Positions 37,616 to 47,339 of a DNA stretch of 64,000 nucleotides are shown here, piece by piece (position 1 is the stretch's first letter; each line of letters opens with the position of its first letter). The DNA is taken from assembly GCF_018221465.1 (NCBI RefSeq), contig NZ_JAAIKR010000001.1:310001-374000 (forward strand). Direction: 5' to 3'. The translations under genes were made by a program, and so were the position numbers. This DNA is from Shewanella intestini (GTDB taxonomy: Bacteria > Pseudomonadota > Gammaproteobacteria > Enterobacterales > Shewanellaceae). The notes beneath the pieces were generated by a model. It was not told the DNA's origin and made no database searches. It saw nothing but the letters and a program-made list of their open reading frames with translations.

Positions 37616-37625
37616 AGCTTAAGCC
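37616..37625. repeat. target-site duplication, right copy
   Basis: AGCTTAAGCC, the second copy. Removing the element and one copy restores a hairpin with A and T runs on either side, the probable original terminator between the DUF3545-like gene and pgi. Confidence 0.88.
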
Positions 37626-37650
37626 GGCTTTTTAGTTAATCACACTCAAT

Positions 37651-39288
37651 TTATAGCTTTTGTCTTCTAAAAATATTAATTAACGCATTGCTGGAAGCAT
37701 CAAGTGTTGTGCTGTCATGTTGTGCACCTAATTTATCCAATACATCATTGCCTAGAACTTTGCCTAACTCTACTCCCCATTGGTCAAATGAGTTGATATC
37801 CCAAATAACGCCTTGTACAAACGTACGGTGTTCATATAAGGCGATTAAAGAACCTAATGTGGTTGGGGTTAGTTTATCCATTAATAAGGTGTTGCTTGGC
37901 TTATTACCAGGCATGACTTTATGTTTGGCTATTAGTTGTTTTTGTGCATCAGTTATGTCAGCGGTAGATAGCTCAGCAAGTGCCTCTGAGTAGGTTCGTC
38001 CTTGCATTAATGCTTGGGTTTGCCCAAAACAATTTGAGGCTAACTGTTGGTGATGCTCCCCTAATGGATTGTGACTTTGTAATGGCAAAATGAAATCAGC
38101 AGGAATAAGTCCGGTACCTTGATGCAACAATTGATGGTAAGCATGCTGACCGTTTGTGCCTTCGCCACCCCAAATAACTGGCCCGGTATTAAAATCGACT
38201 TCTGTCCCCGCCATGGTGACCGATTTACCATTACTTTCCATATCGAGTTGTTGAAAATAGGCCGGTAGACCGCGTAGGTAGTGATCATAGGTTAAAATAA
38301 CATGTGATTGAGCTCCATAAAAATTACCATAAAGGACTGATAATAATGCCATCACGGTTGGTATATTTTGCTCTAATGGTGAATGAGCAAAGTGCTCATC
38401 CATTGCCTGAGCACCTTCAAGTAATAATTTGAAGTTGTCCATACCAATAAGTAGCGCAATAGGCAATCCGATTGCTGACCAAAGAGAGTAACGACCACCT
38501 ACCCAATCCCACATTGGAAAGATGTTATTTGCATCCATGCCAAACTCAGTTGCTTTAGCCACATTTGAGGTCACAGCAACAAAATGTTTAGCGACATCCT
38601 GTTGACTACCACCTTGAGCTAAAAACCACTGTTTAGCACTTAAGGTATTGGTTAATGTTTCTTGAGTGCCAAAAGACTTCGATGACATTACAAATAAAGT
38701 TGTTTCAGCATTAAGTCCTTTAAGCTTTTCGCAGATAGAACTTGCATCAACATTGGCAACAAAGTGGCAATTAATGCCTTTATGCCAATAGGGACGTAAT
38801 GCTTGTGACACTATTTTGGGCCCTAAAAACGACCCACCAATGCCAATACTGACAATATCAGTGATAGGTTTATCACTATAACCAAGCCAATCACCTGATT
38901 GGACTTGTGCAACAAATTTAGCCATTTTTGTCAGTGTTTGTTGAACCTCGCTAACGATATTAACGCCATTAACCCATACTTCCTCGTTTGGCTTTGCTCT
39001 TAAAGCCGTATGCAATACCGCACGTTGCTCAGTATTATTGATAATGTCGCCTTGAAACATGCTGGCAATTTTTTGTTCTAAATTAGTTTCTTTAGCTAAT
39101 TTAAATAACAAAGCTAATGTTTCATCATTAACACGATTTTTTGAGTAATCAAGTAATAGGCCACAACTAGATAAGCTCATTTGCTCAAAACGTTGAGGGT
39201 TTTGTTCAAACAAGGTTCGCATGTGTGGCAGGGTACGGGTATGCTGTTTAAGTTGTTGCCATGTGTCACTTGTCGTTAAATGGGGCAT
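37651..39288 (-). CDS. pgi: glucose-6-phosphate isomerase
   Basis: A 545-residue enzyme interconverting glucose 6-phosphate and fructose 6-phosphate. [47 protein letters not shown], and [17 protein letters not shown] carry the active-site residues. The frame also allows GTG 39294; ATG 39288 is better spaced from AAGGA. It follows tal by 15 bases and is co-transcribed with it. An IS4 remnant lies just beyond its stop. Confidence 0.96.
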   Translation of the reverse strand: MPHLTTSDTWQQLKQHTRTLPHMRTLFEQNPQRFEQMSLSSCGLLLDYSKNRVNDETLALLFKLAKETNLEQKIASMFQGDIINNTEQRAVLHTALRAKPNEEVWVNGVNIVSEVQQTLTKMAKFVAQVQSGDWLGYSDKPITDIVSIGIGGSFLGPKIVSQALRPYWHKGINCHFVANVDASSICEKLKGLNAETTLFVMSSKSFGTQETLTNTLSAKQWFLAQGGSQQDVAKHFVAVTSNVAKATEFGMDANNIFPMWDWVGGRYSLWSAIGLPIALLIGMDNFKLLLEGAQAMDEHFAHSPLEQNIPTVMALLSVLYGNFYGAQSHVILTYDHYLRGLPAYFQQLDMESNGKSVTMAGTEVDFNTGPVIWGGEGTNGQHAYHQLLHQGTGLIPADFILPLQSHNPLGEHHQQLASNCFGQTQALMQGRTYSEALAELSTADITDAQKQLIAKHKVMPGNKPSNTLLMDKLTPTTLGSLIALYEHRTFVQGVIWDINSFDQWGVELGKVLGNDVLDKLGAQHDSTTLDASSNALINIFRRQKL

Positions 39289-39303
39289 GAGCACAATCCT
39301 TAT

Positions 39304-40257
39304 TTAGCTTAATCTTTGTTTTAACATCTCTTCAAGTTTGTTTTGATCAATGGCGAAGTTTCTAATTCCTTCTGCTAATTTATCTACAGCCATTGGATCT
39401 TCATTAAATGCCCACCGGAACTGAGGTTCAGTTAATGGCGTTGGCTTTGGCGATATGGTGCTGGTTGGTTTAAGTTTTTGAGACACAAGCGTATTTGAGT
39501 TGGCAAGCTCTTCTAATAAAGCCGGGCCAATTGTTAGGCGGTCGCAACCCGCTAGCTCAATGATTTCGCCTGTATTTCTAAAGCTTGCGCCCATAACGAC
39601 AGTGTTATATTGGTGTTGCTTGTAATAATTGTATATTTCGGTAACTGAAACTACGCCGGGGTCTGTTTGGGCGGTATAAGTTTCATCACGATTTTTTTTG
39701 TACCAATCTAAAATTCGACCAACAAATGGCGAAATTAAAAATACTCCAGCTTCAGCACAAGCACGCGCTTGAGCAAAACTAAATAATAGGGTCAAATTAC
39801 AGTTAATACCTTCTTGCTCAAGTTGTTTTGCTGCGCAAATACCTTCCCAAGTTGAAGCCAATTTAATTAATATTCGTGACTTATCAATCCCTGCATCTTG
39901 ATAAAGTTTGATTAACTTATGGGCTTTTTCTATTGAACGTTGTTGATCAAATGATAAGCGAGCATCGACTTCTGTTGAAATGCGTCCTGGAATAATTTTA
40001 AGTATTTCTACCCCAATATTTACGGCTAATTTGTCGCTAGCATCTGCAATTTGTTGATTTAAGTCAGTGCTTTGAGATTTAGCCCAATTAATTGCATCGT
40101 CAATTAAAGATGCATATTCAGGAATTTGAGATGCTTTTAAAATTAAAGAAGGATTCGTGGTGGCGTCTTGTGGCTGGTAACGTTTAATCGCTTCAATATC
40201 ACCGGTGTCTGCCACTATGGTTGTCAAAGGTTTTAATTGTGCTAAAGAGTTGTCCAT
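39304..40257 (-). CDS. tal: transaldolase
   Basis: A 317-residue class I transaldolase of the pentose phosphate pathway. [27 protein letters not shown] is the family start; the Schiff-base lysine is in [11 protein letters not shown] (about residue 132); [19 protein letters not shown] and [12 protein letters not shown] follow. GAGGA lies 6 bases before the ATG. Operon with pgi downstream, which links non-oxidative pentose metabolism to glucose 6-phosphate. Confidence 0.97.
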   Translation of the reverse strand: MDNSLAQLKPLTTIVADTGDIEAIKRYQPQDATTNPSLILKASQIPEYASLIDDAINWAKSQSTDLNQQIADASDKLAVNIGVEILKIIPGRISTEVDARLSFDQQRSIEKAHKLIKLYQDAGIDKSRILIKLASTWEGICAAKQLEQEGINCNLTLLFSFAQARACAEAGVFLISPFVGRILDWYKKNRDETYTAQTDPGVVSVTEIYNYYKQHQYNTVVMGASFRNTGEIIELAGCDRLTIGPALLEELANSNTLVSQKLKPTSTISPKPTPLTEPQFRWAFNEDPMAVDKLAEGIRNFAIDQNKLEEMLKQRLS

Positions 40258-40497
40258 GGAAATTCCTCAAAGAGATAAATATCAACAATGCCTTCATTAG
40301 AAGTTATTTTACTGATGATGCCAACTAAAAATAGTAAAAATATTACGAGATTTAATGTTCAATAGGATTAAAACGAAGTTATATTGTAGTTAAATAATCA
40401 AAAGCGTTATTTGGTTTACGTTTAATTAAAATGGATGAATAGGTTTTTGATTGATGAAACATAAGGTTAGTTATAGCTTAATTGTTCGCTAAATAAA

Positions 40498-40521
40498 AAG
40501 CCGCCTAAATTTAGGCGGCTT
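40498..40521 (-). terminator. terminator of the OmpA-like gene
   Basis: A fully self-complementary 24-base palindrome (AAGCCGCCTAAA and its complement) followed on the minus strand by TTTATTT, 30 bases after the gene's stop. Confidence 0.85.
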
Positions 40522-40551
40522 GTTATTTTTGTGTATTTTAAAGCTGTTAAA

Positions 40552-41667
40552 TTATTTTAATACTGGGCGTTTATCTATACTTGTCACAATTGCTTCAATT
40601 CGACGATTTAAACGATTTGCCTCTGCTGAGCTCCCTTCCATTACTGGGCGAGTCACACCAAAGCCTTTTGCTTGAACTAGATTGGCATCGATACCGTATT
40701 TTTCTGATAACGCTTGTGCAACAGCATTAGCACGTTTATCAGATAGTGTCATGTTATAAGCAGGACTACCTACATTTGAAGCATGGCCTTCAATTAATAC
40801 CGTGTGACCAGGATTACTTTTAAGATAATCAGCAAGATTTTCAATATCGGCATAAGAAGAAGGCTTAATGACTGATGAATTATTATCAAATAAAATACCG
40901 GCCAATTGACGATCTTCAGTCGTTTGCTCATAAATGCTACAACCATTGGCGTCGACTTTATGGGTAATTGGGGTATTAGCACACTTATCGTCTTTATCTA
41001 ACACGCCGTCTTTATCGGAATCCAGTGGAGCAACAACGATTGGGGCTGCAGCAACAACTGGCGCGGGTTTCGCTTTTTGACCAAAACGGTAGCTTAACTC
41101 TATACCCCAATAGTTACTTTCCATTTCTAATGTACTGTACTTATCGTCATCGAGGTTTTCGTAGCGACGATATTGGGCTTGTAAGGTGAGGTTATCAGTA
41201 ATTAAGTAACCTAGACCAACACCAATATAAGGGGCGATACCACTATCGCTATAATATTCTGAATTGTAGTTCTTTTTATTACGTAATAAGTAGTTCATGG
41301 CACCGGCTTCTGCAGTTGCAATCCAGCGTTCTGCAAAAGGCACTTGAGCGACTAGACCTAGTGTTAAACCACGGGCTCCAACGTCGTTAGGCTTGTTGTT
41401 GTAATCAACCCAATCGGCTAGGCCAAGATCACGATAACCGAGCTCTGCACCAAAGTAGTCTCCAAACATGTACCCACCAAATACATCCCAGGCATAAGGT
41501 GAATCTTCACCACATTCTTTCATGGTTTTTTGGTCGCAATTGGGTTCGTAGTTATTCACTCCTAAGCCTGCGCCTATGTACCAAGGTGATAATTTCTCGG
41601 CGCTATGTGCTGCAAAGGGAAGGAAAGAGGTCAGTAGTGCTACTTTTAATAGGTTTGTCTTCATCAT
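40552..41667 (-). CDS. OmpA-family outer-membrane protein
   Basis: A protein of about 371 residues. Signal peptide (MMKTNLLKVALLTSFLPFAAHSA), then an eight-strand barrel like OmpA (PWYIGAGLGVNNYEPNCDQ ... WGIELSYRFGQK, about 22-195), an Ala/Pro/Val linker, a calcium-binding TSP3-like stretch (DSDKDGVLDKDDKC), and the peptidoglycan-binding OmpA C-terminal domain (ILFDNNSSVIKPSSY, IEGHASNVGSPAYNMTLSDKRANAV, NRRIEAIV). The frame runs back to 41703; the tandem ATG at 41667 has AAGGA upstream and produces the signal peptide. Whether it is called ompA or another paralogue cannot be decided here. Confidence 0.92.
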   Translation of the reverse strand: MMKTNLLKVALLTSFLPFAAHSAEKLSPWYIGAGLGVNNYEPNCDQKTMKECGEDSPYAWDVFGGYMFGDYFGAELGYRDLGLADWVDYNNKPNDVGARGLTLGLVAQVPFAERWIATAEAGAMNYLLRNKKNYNSEYYSDSGIAPYIGVGLGYLITDNLTLQAQYRRYENLDDDKYSTLEMESNYWGIELSYRFGQKAKPAPVVAAAPIVVAPLDSDKDGVLDKDDKCANTPITHKVDANGCSIYEQTTEDRQLAGILFDNNSSVIKPSSYADIENLADYLKSNPGHTVLIEGHASNVGSPAYNMTLSDKRANAVAQALSEKYGIDANLVQAKGFGVTRPVMEGSSAEANRLNRRIEAIVTSIDKRPVLK

Positions 41668-41976
41668 AATAAGTCCTTGTGATCCAACTTCACCAACATA
41701 CATTCGAAACCTGATTGTTTTTATGTATTATCAGCGCTTAATGTGGTGATCCTTTATGTTTTAGCTGACCGGGCAATTATGAGCGTTAACGCGATGCTTT
41801 TCCATAGTTTGCACATTATTTTAACGTTTTATTATCAAATGGAGTTTTGTGATATTTGTGAGAGTTGAAATTGGTTTGGATGATAATGTGGCATTTCAAA
41901 AGTATGGCGTAATAGGTGAAATGAGAGATAAAAAAAGCGCCCGAAGGCGCTTTAAATTAGTATTGATGCGTGTTGG
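41668..41976. other. 309-base region between phosphoketolase and OmpA-like genes
   Basis: Contains the phosphoketolase terminator at 41931-41953 and, on the right end of the minus strand, presumably the OmpA-like gene promoter. Nothing else recognised. Confidence 0.5.
41931..41953 (-). terminator. terminator of the phosphoketolase gene
   Basis: On the minus strand AAAGCGCC / GGCGCTTT with a TTCG loop and seven T. Confidence 0.9.
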
Positions 41977-44343
41977 TTAACGCGTCCACACCCAGTTTTC
42001 AATATCTTTAGGGTCAACACCGTTCTCTTTAATGTAGTTACGGTGCTCAACTAAACGTTGCAACATATCGGTGGTGATGGCGACGTGTTGGGTTTCGTCA
42101 ATCACACCTTGTTGGAATAGTTTATATGCCATATCAATAACCAAATGATAACGTGAAGTACCGTTGCGAACGCCCATATCAAACGGTGTCGTTGTCGAGC
42201 CTTCTTCCTCGTAGCCTTTAATGCGGAATCGACGACTTCCTTTATAATCAAAGATAAGTTTTTTAATGGTATTCGGGTATCCGTGATAGTTAAATACCAC
42301 CCCTTTATCTTCAGTGAAGATTTCGTCCATTAACCATGGTTTTTGTTGGAATTTCCGACTGCCTAAGCCGTTACTATTGAGCTCAGTAACACTAACAAAG
42401 CGGATTCTAACTCTTGGTAGTAACTCTCTGATTAACACTAATGATGCAAGACACTCTTGAGTGACATAATCACCACAGCCAGCCAGTACCACGTCAGGGT
42501 TTTCATCGGATGCAAAATCCCAAGTCATTACCCCGTCTTTCGTTTGCTTACGCGCCTCATCAAGCGATAACCACTGTGGTAAATCTTTTTTACCGGCCAC
42601 TAAAATATTGAGTTTATCGCGGTCATCATAAGCGCGTTCAGTATAGGTGAGCGTTGAGTTACCATCAGCGGGTAAGTAAGCCGAGATGATATCAGGGTGT
42701 TTTTCTAGCATGGCGCCAAGAAATGACGGGTTTTGGTGAGAATAACCATTGTGATCTTGTCGCTCAAGTAGTGAAGACAGCACCACATTGCACGATGGCA
42801 CTGGTTTGCGAAAGTGCACGCCTTGGCTAGCATAAACGTATTTACAATATTGGTCGGCCATTGACGAAACCACTTGCGAGAAAGCTTCGTATGTCGGGAA
42901 CATTGCGTGACGTCCGGTGACGGTGTAGCCATGCATCATACCAAATAATAAATTTTCAGAGAGAAGTTCAATGACACGGCCATCACGTGCCATGTCTTGA
43001 TCCCAAGATTCTATTGGCCACTGCCATGCTCGGCTTGTTTCTTCAAAGACGGCTTGTAATTGATTAGAGTAAGTTTCGTCAGGGCTGAAAATCCGTAGAT
43101 TGCGTTGATCTCGGTTGAGTTTAAATGCATCACGCATCCATTGCCCCATTTTGTACATAGACACACCGCGAGTGCCTCTTGGGGTTTCTGGGCCATAGCT
43201 GAGTTTTTTCAAGTCTGGTTTAGTAAGTGCACGAACCACTTCACCACCATAACTTAAATGTTGACGTCCACAACATAAATGTTTAGGTGGAATTAATGAT
43301 TGAATATCGGCATCAAATGTTAATTCTCCTTGGTCATTAATTTGACAAAGTTCATCAAACTTATAGCTGGCTAACCACTCATTCAGTGCCGTCAAATGTC
43401 CTGCATCTGTGGCACATTTGTTTACAATAACTTGGTGAGATTCACAGTTGCCAGCAAGTTTTTTACCATTATATTCTTCGGTGCCAGTCCAACCTTTTGC
43501 TGTGCGCATTAAAATGACAGGCCAACGTGGCTTAACGACATCTTCTCCGCTACGGGCACGAGTTTGGATAGCGGTTATCATGTCATACGATAAGTCCATA
43601 GCATTGGTCATTTGAACAAAAACATCTTCTTCAAGTTGATCGTCGACAATAATTGGATGATAGCCTAAGCCTCTAAATTCTAAATCTAACTCTTCATGGC
43701 TCATGCGCCCCATTCGAGTAGGACCAGAAATTTTGTAGCCATTAATGTGCACGATAGGCAGTACAGCGCCATTGGTGGCTGGGTCAACTAAGCGGTTTGC
43801 ATACCAAGATGCCGCTAATGGTCCTGTTTCTGATTCGCCATCACCAACTAAACAAGCAGCAATTAAACTTGGGTTATCAAGTACTGAGCCCCAAGCTACA
43901 GATAATGAATAGCCTAATTCACCACCTTCAAGAATTTGTCCTGGCGCTTCAGGGTTTGCATGAGAAGGGTAACCGTATGCGGCTGAGAATTTGGTGCAAA
44001 TATCTTTAATACCCGCTTCATTGTAAGGAATTGTTTGTGGGTAAAAGTGGCTTAAAGAGCCTTCAACAAACAAATTAGCTTGCACTGCTGGAAACCCATG
44101 GCCTGGGCCGACAAGGTAAATAAAATCACGCTTATGTTTTACAATTAAGCGGTTAACATTGGCGTAGACAAAGTTTATTCCCGGGCAAGTGCCCCAATGG
44201 CCAAGTAATCTAGGCTTAATGTCATCGTGTGTTAAGTTCCTTTTAAAGAGGACATTTTGTTTTAAATATATCTGCGATGTCGATAGGAAATTGGTGGCCC
44301 TAACGAATTTTTTTAACGCCAAAATCTCTTGATTAGCTGTCAT
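41977..44343 (-). CDS. xfp: xylulose-5-phosphate / fructose-6-phosphate phosphoketolase
   Basis: A 788-residue thiamine-diphosphate enzyme that splits xylulose 5-phosphate (and often fructose 6-phosphate) with phosphate into acetyl phosphate and glyceraldehyde 3-phosphate or erythrose 4-phosphate. Thiamine-binding GDGESETGPLAASW is near residue 175; LLGHWGTCPGINFVYAN, YGYPSHANPEAPGQI and GRHAMFPTYEAF are family signatures. The frame opens at 44388; ATG 44343 has GAGG 5 bases upstream and is the family start. Stands alone on the minus strand. Confidence 0.95.
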   Translation of the reverse strand: MTANQEILALKKFVRATNFLSTSQIYLKQNVLFKRNLTHDDIKPRLLGHWGTCPGINFVYANVNRLIVKHKRDFIYLVGPGHGFPAVQANLFVEGSLSHFYPQTIPYNEAGIKDICTKFSAAYGYPSHANPEAPGQILEGGELGYSLSVAWGSVLDNPSLIAACLVGDGESETGPLAASWYANRLVDPATNGAVLPIVHINGYKISGPTRMGRMSHEELDLEFRGLGYHPIIVDDQLEEDVFVQMTNAMDLSYDMITAIQTRARSGEDVVKPRWPVILMRTAKGWTGTEEYNGKKLAGNCESHQVIVNKCATDAGHLTALNEWLASYKFDELCQINDQGELTFDADIQSLIPPKHLCCGRQHLSYGGEVVRALTKPDLKKLSYGPETPRGTRGVSMYKMGQWMRDAFKLNRDQRNLRIFSPDETYSNQLQAVFEETSRAWQWPIESWDQDMARDGRVIELLSENLLFGMMHGYTVTGRHAMFPTYEAFSQVVSSMADQYCKYVYASQGVHFRKPVPSCNVVLSSLLERQDHNGYSHQNPSFLGAMLEKHPDIISAYLPADGNSTLTYTERAYDDRDKLNILVAGKKDLPQWLSLDEARKQTKDGVMTWDFASDENPDVVLAGCGDYVTQECLASLVLIRELLPRVRIRFVSVTELNSNGLGSRKFQQKPWLMDEIFTEDKGVVFNYHGYPNTIKKLIFDYKGSRRFRIKGYEEEGSTTTPFDMGVRNGTSRYHLVIDMAYKLFQQGVIDETQHVAITTDMLQRLVEHRNYIKENGVDPKDIENWVWTR

Positions 44344-44848
44344 AATTGCCTCAATGGGGTCTTTGTATTTAACTGTATTTACGAACACTGTATTTTCATT
44401 TTGAAGTAAAAGATGTGTTCTAGATCAATTTTTGTTTAATACAATATTAGCTAATAAATGAATGTGACACGGCTATGATTCGTTAACGCCTTGTGTTAAT
44501 TGGTTAGCAAACATGTGTGCTCATAATTACTCGATGATTAATAAAGTGTTAAATGAGATACTGGTCACCTTAATTTCTTTTCAATTTATGGTAGTTTCTT
44601 GCGCGAATAGTTTAATCAGTTGTTAATCAGGTTTAATTTTTAGTCAATAGAGATAATTTATTGATCTCAGTTTGAATCGCTAATTTAATATAAGCTAAAA
44701 TAAATAAGTTCAATTTCAAGGCATAAATATTGATGTTCTGTTTCATGTCTGAAGTTGGTAATAAAAAAATAATAAAATAATGTGTTTATGCTGCTTAAAG
44801 CTCTTTTGGGTAGCATTGACAAATTATGTGAAGGAATAATCAAATCAT
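44344..44848. other. 505-base divergent intergenic region phosphoketolase / symporter
   Basis: AT-rich, holds two divergent promoters. No ORF with a good start, no terminator and no clear operator was seen. Confidence 0.5.
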
Positions 44849-46291
44849 ATGGCGATGTTAGAAACAGCAATCAATTTTTTAAATGGCTTGCTATGGGGCA
44901 AGTTGTTAGTTTATGGGTTAGTTGGTGCAGGTTTGTACTTTACTATTCGCTTGGGGTTTATTCAGTTGACTCAATTTGGGCATGGCTTGAAAATTCTGTC
45001 AATTAGCCGCAGTTCTGGTAAGCATGGCTTATCTTCTTTCCAGGTTTTTTGTACCAGTATGGCAGCACGTGTTGGAGCCGGTAATATGGCGGGCGTAGCT
45101 GTTGCAATTAGTGCTGGTGGCCCCGGCGCCGTGTTTTGGATGTGGGCTATCGCTGTACTTGGTATGGCTACGGCGATGATTGAGTCAACATTGGCGCAAG
45201 TTTATAAAGTCAAAGATGTTGATGGTCAATACCGTGGCGGCCCAGCGTATTATATGGAAAAAGGCTTAGGGCAACGCTGGATGGGGGTATTGTTCTCGGT
45301 CTTTTTAATTTTAGCTTTCGGGCTAGTGTTTAATGCGGTACAAGCCAACACTATCACTGGAGCAATGACTCAAGTATTCGATTTAGATCCTACTTATGTC
45401 GGTATTTTTATTGTTATTTGTAGTGCATTTGTGATTACTGGTGGGTTAAAAAGTGTTGCCAAAGTCTCTGAACTAGTTGTTCCTTTTATGGCACTTATTT
45501 ACATTGGCATTGCGTTGGTTGTGGTGTTGATGAACCTTGAAAAACTGCCTGACGTATTCATGTTGGTTATAAAAAGTGCATTTGGTTGGCAAGAAGCCGC
45601 TGCTGGGGGGATTGCATATAGCATTGCTCAAGCGATGCAGTCGGGTATTGCTCGTGGTTTGTTCTCAAACGAAGCCGGTATGGGGAGTGCTGCAAATGTA
45701 GCCGCAAGTGCTTCTCCTAATCCTAATCATCCTGCTTCACAAGGTTACGTGCAAATGATGGGCGTCTTTTTTGACACAATCGTTATTTGTACTGCCACAG
45801 CAGCGATTATTTTGTTATCTGGTGACGCCACCTCAAGTGGGGATGGTATTGCTAAAACAATTACGGCGTTAACTAGCCATGTTGGTGATTGGGGCGGAGC
45901 ATTTATTGCCTTTGCGATTTTACTGTTCTGTTTTACTTCTATTATTGCTAATTATTCTTATGCTGAAACCAATGTGATGTTTTTGTCTGGTAACAGTAAA
46001 AAAGCACTCCCTATTTTTAGGTTAGTTGTATTAGCGATGGTGATGTTTGGTGCTGTGGCTAAAATCAGTCTTGTGTGGGACTTAGCTGACGTTTCAATGG
46101 GACTGATGGCAGTTGTCAATATTGTGGCTTTAGTCTTGTTATCTGGCTTAGCGATTCGTGTGATAAATGATTACCGCGCGCAAGTTGCTCAAGGGAAAGA
46201 ACCTTACTTTGATATCAACAATTTTCCTGAGCTCAAAGATGGCGATACTAACAATGTTTGGGCTAAGATGGAAAATAAGCCTTCAAAGTAG
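44849..46291 (+). CDS. sodium:alanine symporter family protein (AGCS)
   Basis: A 480-residue transporter with about 11 membrane helices. SFQVFCTSMAARVGAGNMAGVAVAISAGGPGAVFWMW is the AGCS signature, and QYRGGPAYYMEKGLG, ARGLFSNEAGMGSAANVAASA are further family blocks. It imports alanine or glycine with Na+. The substrate cannot be fixed from sequence. ATG 44849 has AAGGA somewhat far (13 bases) upstream; ATG 44855 is an alternative. Followed by a strong terminator. Confidence 0.92.
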   Translation: MAMLETAINFLNGLLWGKLLVYGLVGAGLYFTIRLGFIQLTQFGHGLKILSISRSSGKHGLSSFQVFCTSMAARVGAGNMAGVAVAISAGGPGAVFWMWAIAVLGMATAMIESTLAQVYKVKDVDGQYRGGPAYYMEKGLGQRWMGVLFSVFLILAFGLVFNAVQANTITGAMTQVFDLDPTYVGIFIVICSAFVITGGLKSVAKVSELVVPFMALIYIGIALVVVLMNLEKLPDVFMLVIKSAFGWQEAAAGGIAYSIAQAMQSGIARGLFSNEAGMGSAANVAASASPNPNHPASQGYVQMMGVFFDTIVICTATAAIILLSGDATSSGDGIAKTITALTSHVGDWGGAFIAFAILLFCFTSIIANYSYAETNVMFLSGNSKKALPIFRLVVLAMVMFGAVAKISLVWDLADVSMGLMAVVNIVALVLLSGLAIRVINDYRAQVAQGKEPYFDINNFPELKDGDTNNVWAKMENKPSK

Positions 46292-46342
46292 TGTCTAAAG
46301 CGATATGACGAGGTTAACTTGATTAATTAGTTAACTTAATCG

Positions 46343-46373
46343 AAAAAACCATGCACCGATTGCATGGTTTTTT
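46343..46373 (+). terminator. terminator of the symporter gene
   Basis: AAAAAACCATGCA / TGCATGGTTTTTT perfect 13-bp stem with a 5-base loop and T run. Confidence 0.92.
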
Positions 46374-46400
46374 TATATCAAATCAGTATGATTTGATATA
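46374..46400. promoter_or_regulatory. perfect palindrome upstream of yaaA
   Basis: TATATCAAATCA and TGATTTGATATA are perfect 12-bp arms with a GTA centre, ending 23 bases before the yaaA ATG. Symmetry and position suggest an operator or a leader hairpin. The binding factor is unknown. Confidence 0.55.
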
Positions 46401-46423
46401 AATAAATGAAATGGAGTTTTACT

Positions 46424-47197
46424 ATGTTGGTTTTGGTTTCCCCAGCAAAAACATTGGATTTTGAAAATCCACCGATCACGAAACACTACTCTCAACCAAC
46501 ATTACTTACTCATAGCCAAGAGTTGATTAAGGTTTGTGAAAAATTATCTCCAGCGGAAATTGCATCATTGATGAAGGTCAGCGATAAAATTGCGATGTTA
46601 AATGTAGCGCGTTTTGGCCAATGGCAACCTGATTTTTCTCCCGATAATGCTAAACAAGCTATTTTTGCATTTAGAGGAGATGTTTACAGTGGCTTTGATG
46701 CCGATACGTTAACTGAACAGCAGCAAAAATCCGCTCAGCAACGCTTAAGGATTTTGTCGGGACTGTATGGGTTATTAAAACCACTTGATTTAATGATGCC
46801 ATACCGCTTAGAAATGGGGAATCGACTCGAAAATAGTCGCGGTAAAAACCTCTATGCATTTTGGGGTGAGATAATCACGGACGAAATTAACCAAGCTGTA
46901 GCACAGCAACAAGATGATGTGATTGTTAATTTAGCTTCTAACGAGTATTTTAAAGCCGTTAAACCTCAACAGCTCAATGGTCAACTTATTACCCCAATAT
47001 TTAAAGATGCTAAAAAAGGTCAATATAAAGTGATCAGTTTTTATGTCAAGAAAGCCCGGGGATTGATGGCAAGGTTTATCATTGATAATGAAATTTCACA
47101 GGTAGATCAACTAATCAAATTTGACCTTGAGGGGTATTATTACAGTGAAACTGAGTCGACGTTAAATGAACCGGTGTTTTTACGTGAGGAGCGTTAA
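46424..47197 (+). CDS. yaaA: YaaA family protein (peroxide-stress, UPF0246)
   Basis: A 257-residue protein of the UPF0246 family ([60 protein letters not shown]). In Escherichia coli YaaA lowers free iron under peroxide stress and is under OxyR control; it binds DNA in vitro. ATG 46424 has GGAG 7 bases upstream; the longer frame from 46406 lacks one. A perfect palindrome lies just upstream. Confidence 0.92.
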   Translation: MLVLVSPAKTLDFENPPITKHYSQPTLLTHSQELIKVCEKLSPAEIASLMKVSDKIAMLNVARFGQWQPDFSPDNAKQAIFAFRGDVYSGFDADTLTEQQQKSAQQRLRILSGLYGLLKPLDLMMPYRLEMGNRLENSRGKNLYAFWGEIITDEINQAVAQQQDDVIVNLASNEYFKAVKPQQLNGQLITPIFKDAKKGQYKVISFYVKKARGLMARFIIDNEISQVDQLIKFDLEGYYYSETESTLNEPVFLREER

Positions 47198-47260
47198 CAT
47201 TTCGGCCAGTAGGTTAGGTTAGTAGGCTAACAGTAGGATGCTTACAATATGTTGTAACGT

Positions 47261-47297
47261 GTATGGTAAACCGCAAGTGCTCTGAGCTTTACCATAC
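47261..47297. terminator. hairpin between yaaA and the M28 peptidase gene
   Basis: GTATGGTAAA / TTTACCATAC perfect 10-bp arms with a 17-base loop between two convergent genes; no strong T run, so termination is uncertain. Confidence 0.45.
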
Positions 47298-47339
47298 CGC
47301 CGGTTTTCTTAGTTTGATTACAAGTAGCGCACTTAGGCT

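Noticed and set aside
44397-44500. CRP or FNR site between phosphoketolase and symporter genes
   Set aside because: Only half-sites (TGTGA, TTGAT) are visible, without partners at the proper distance.
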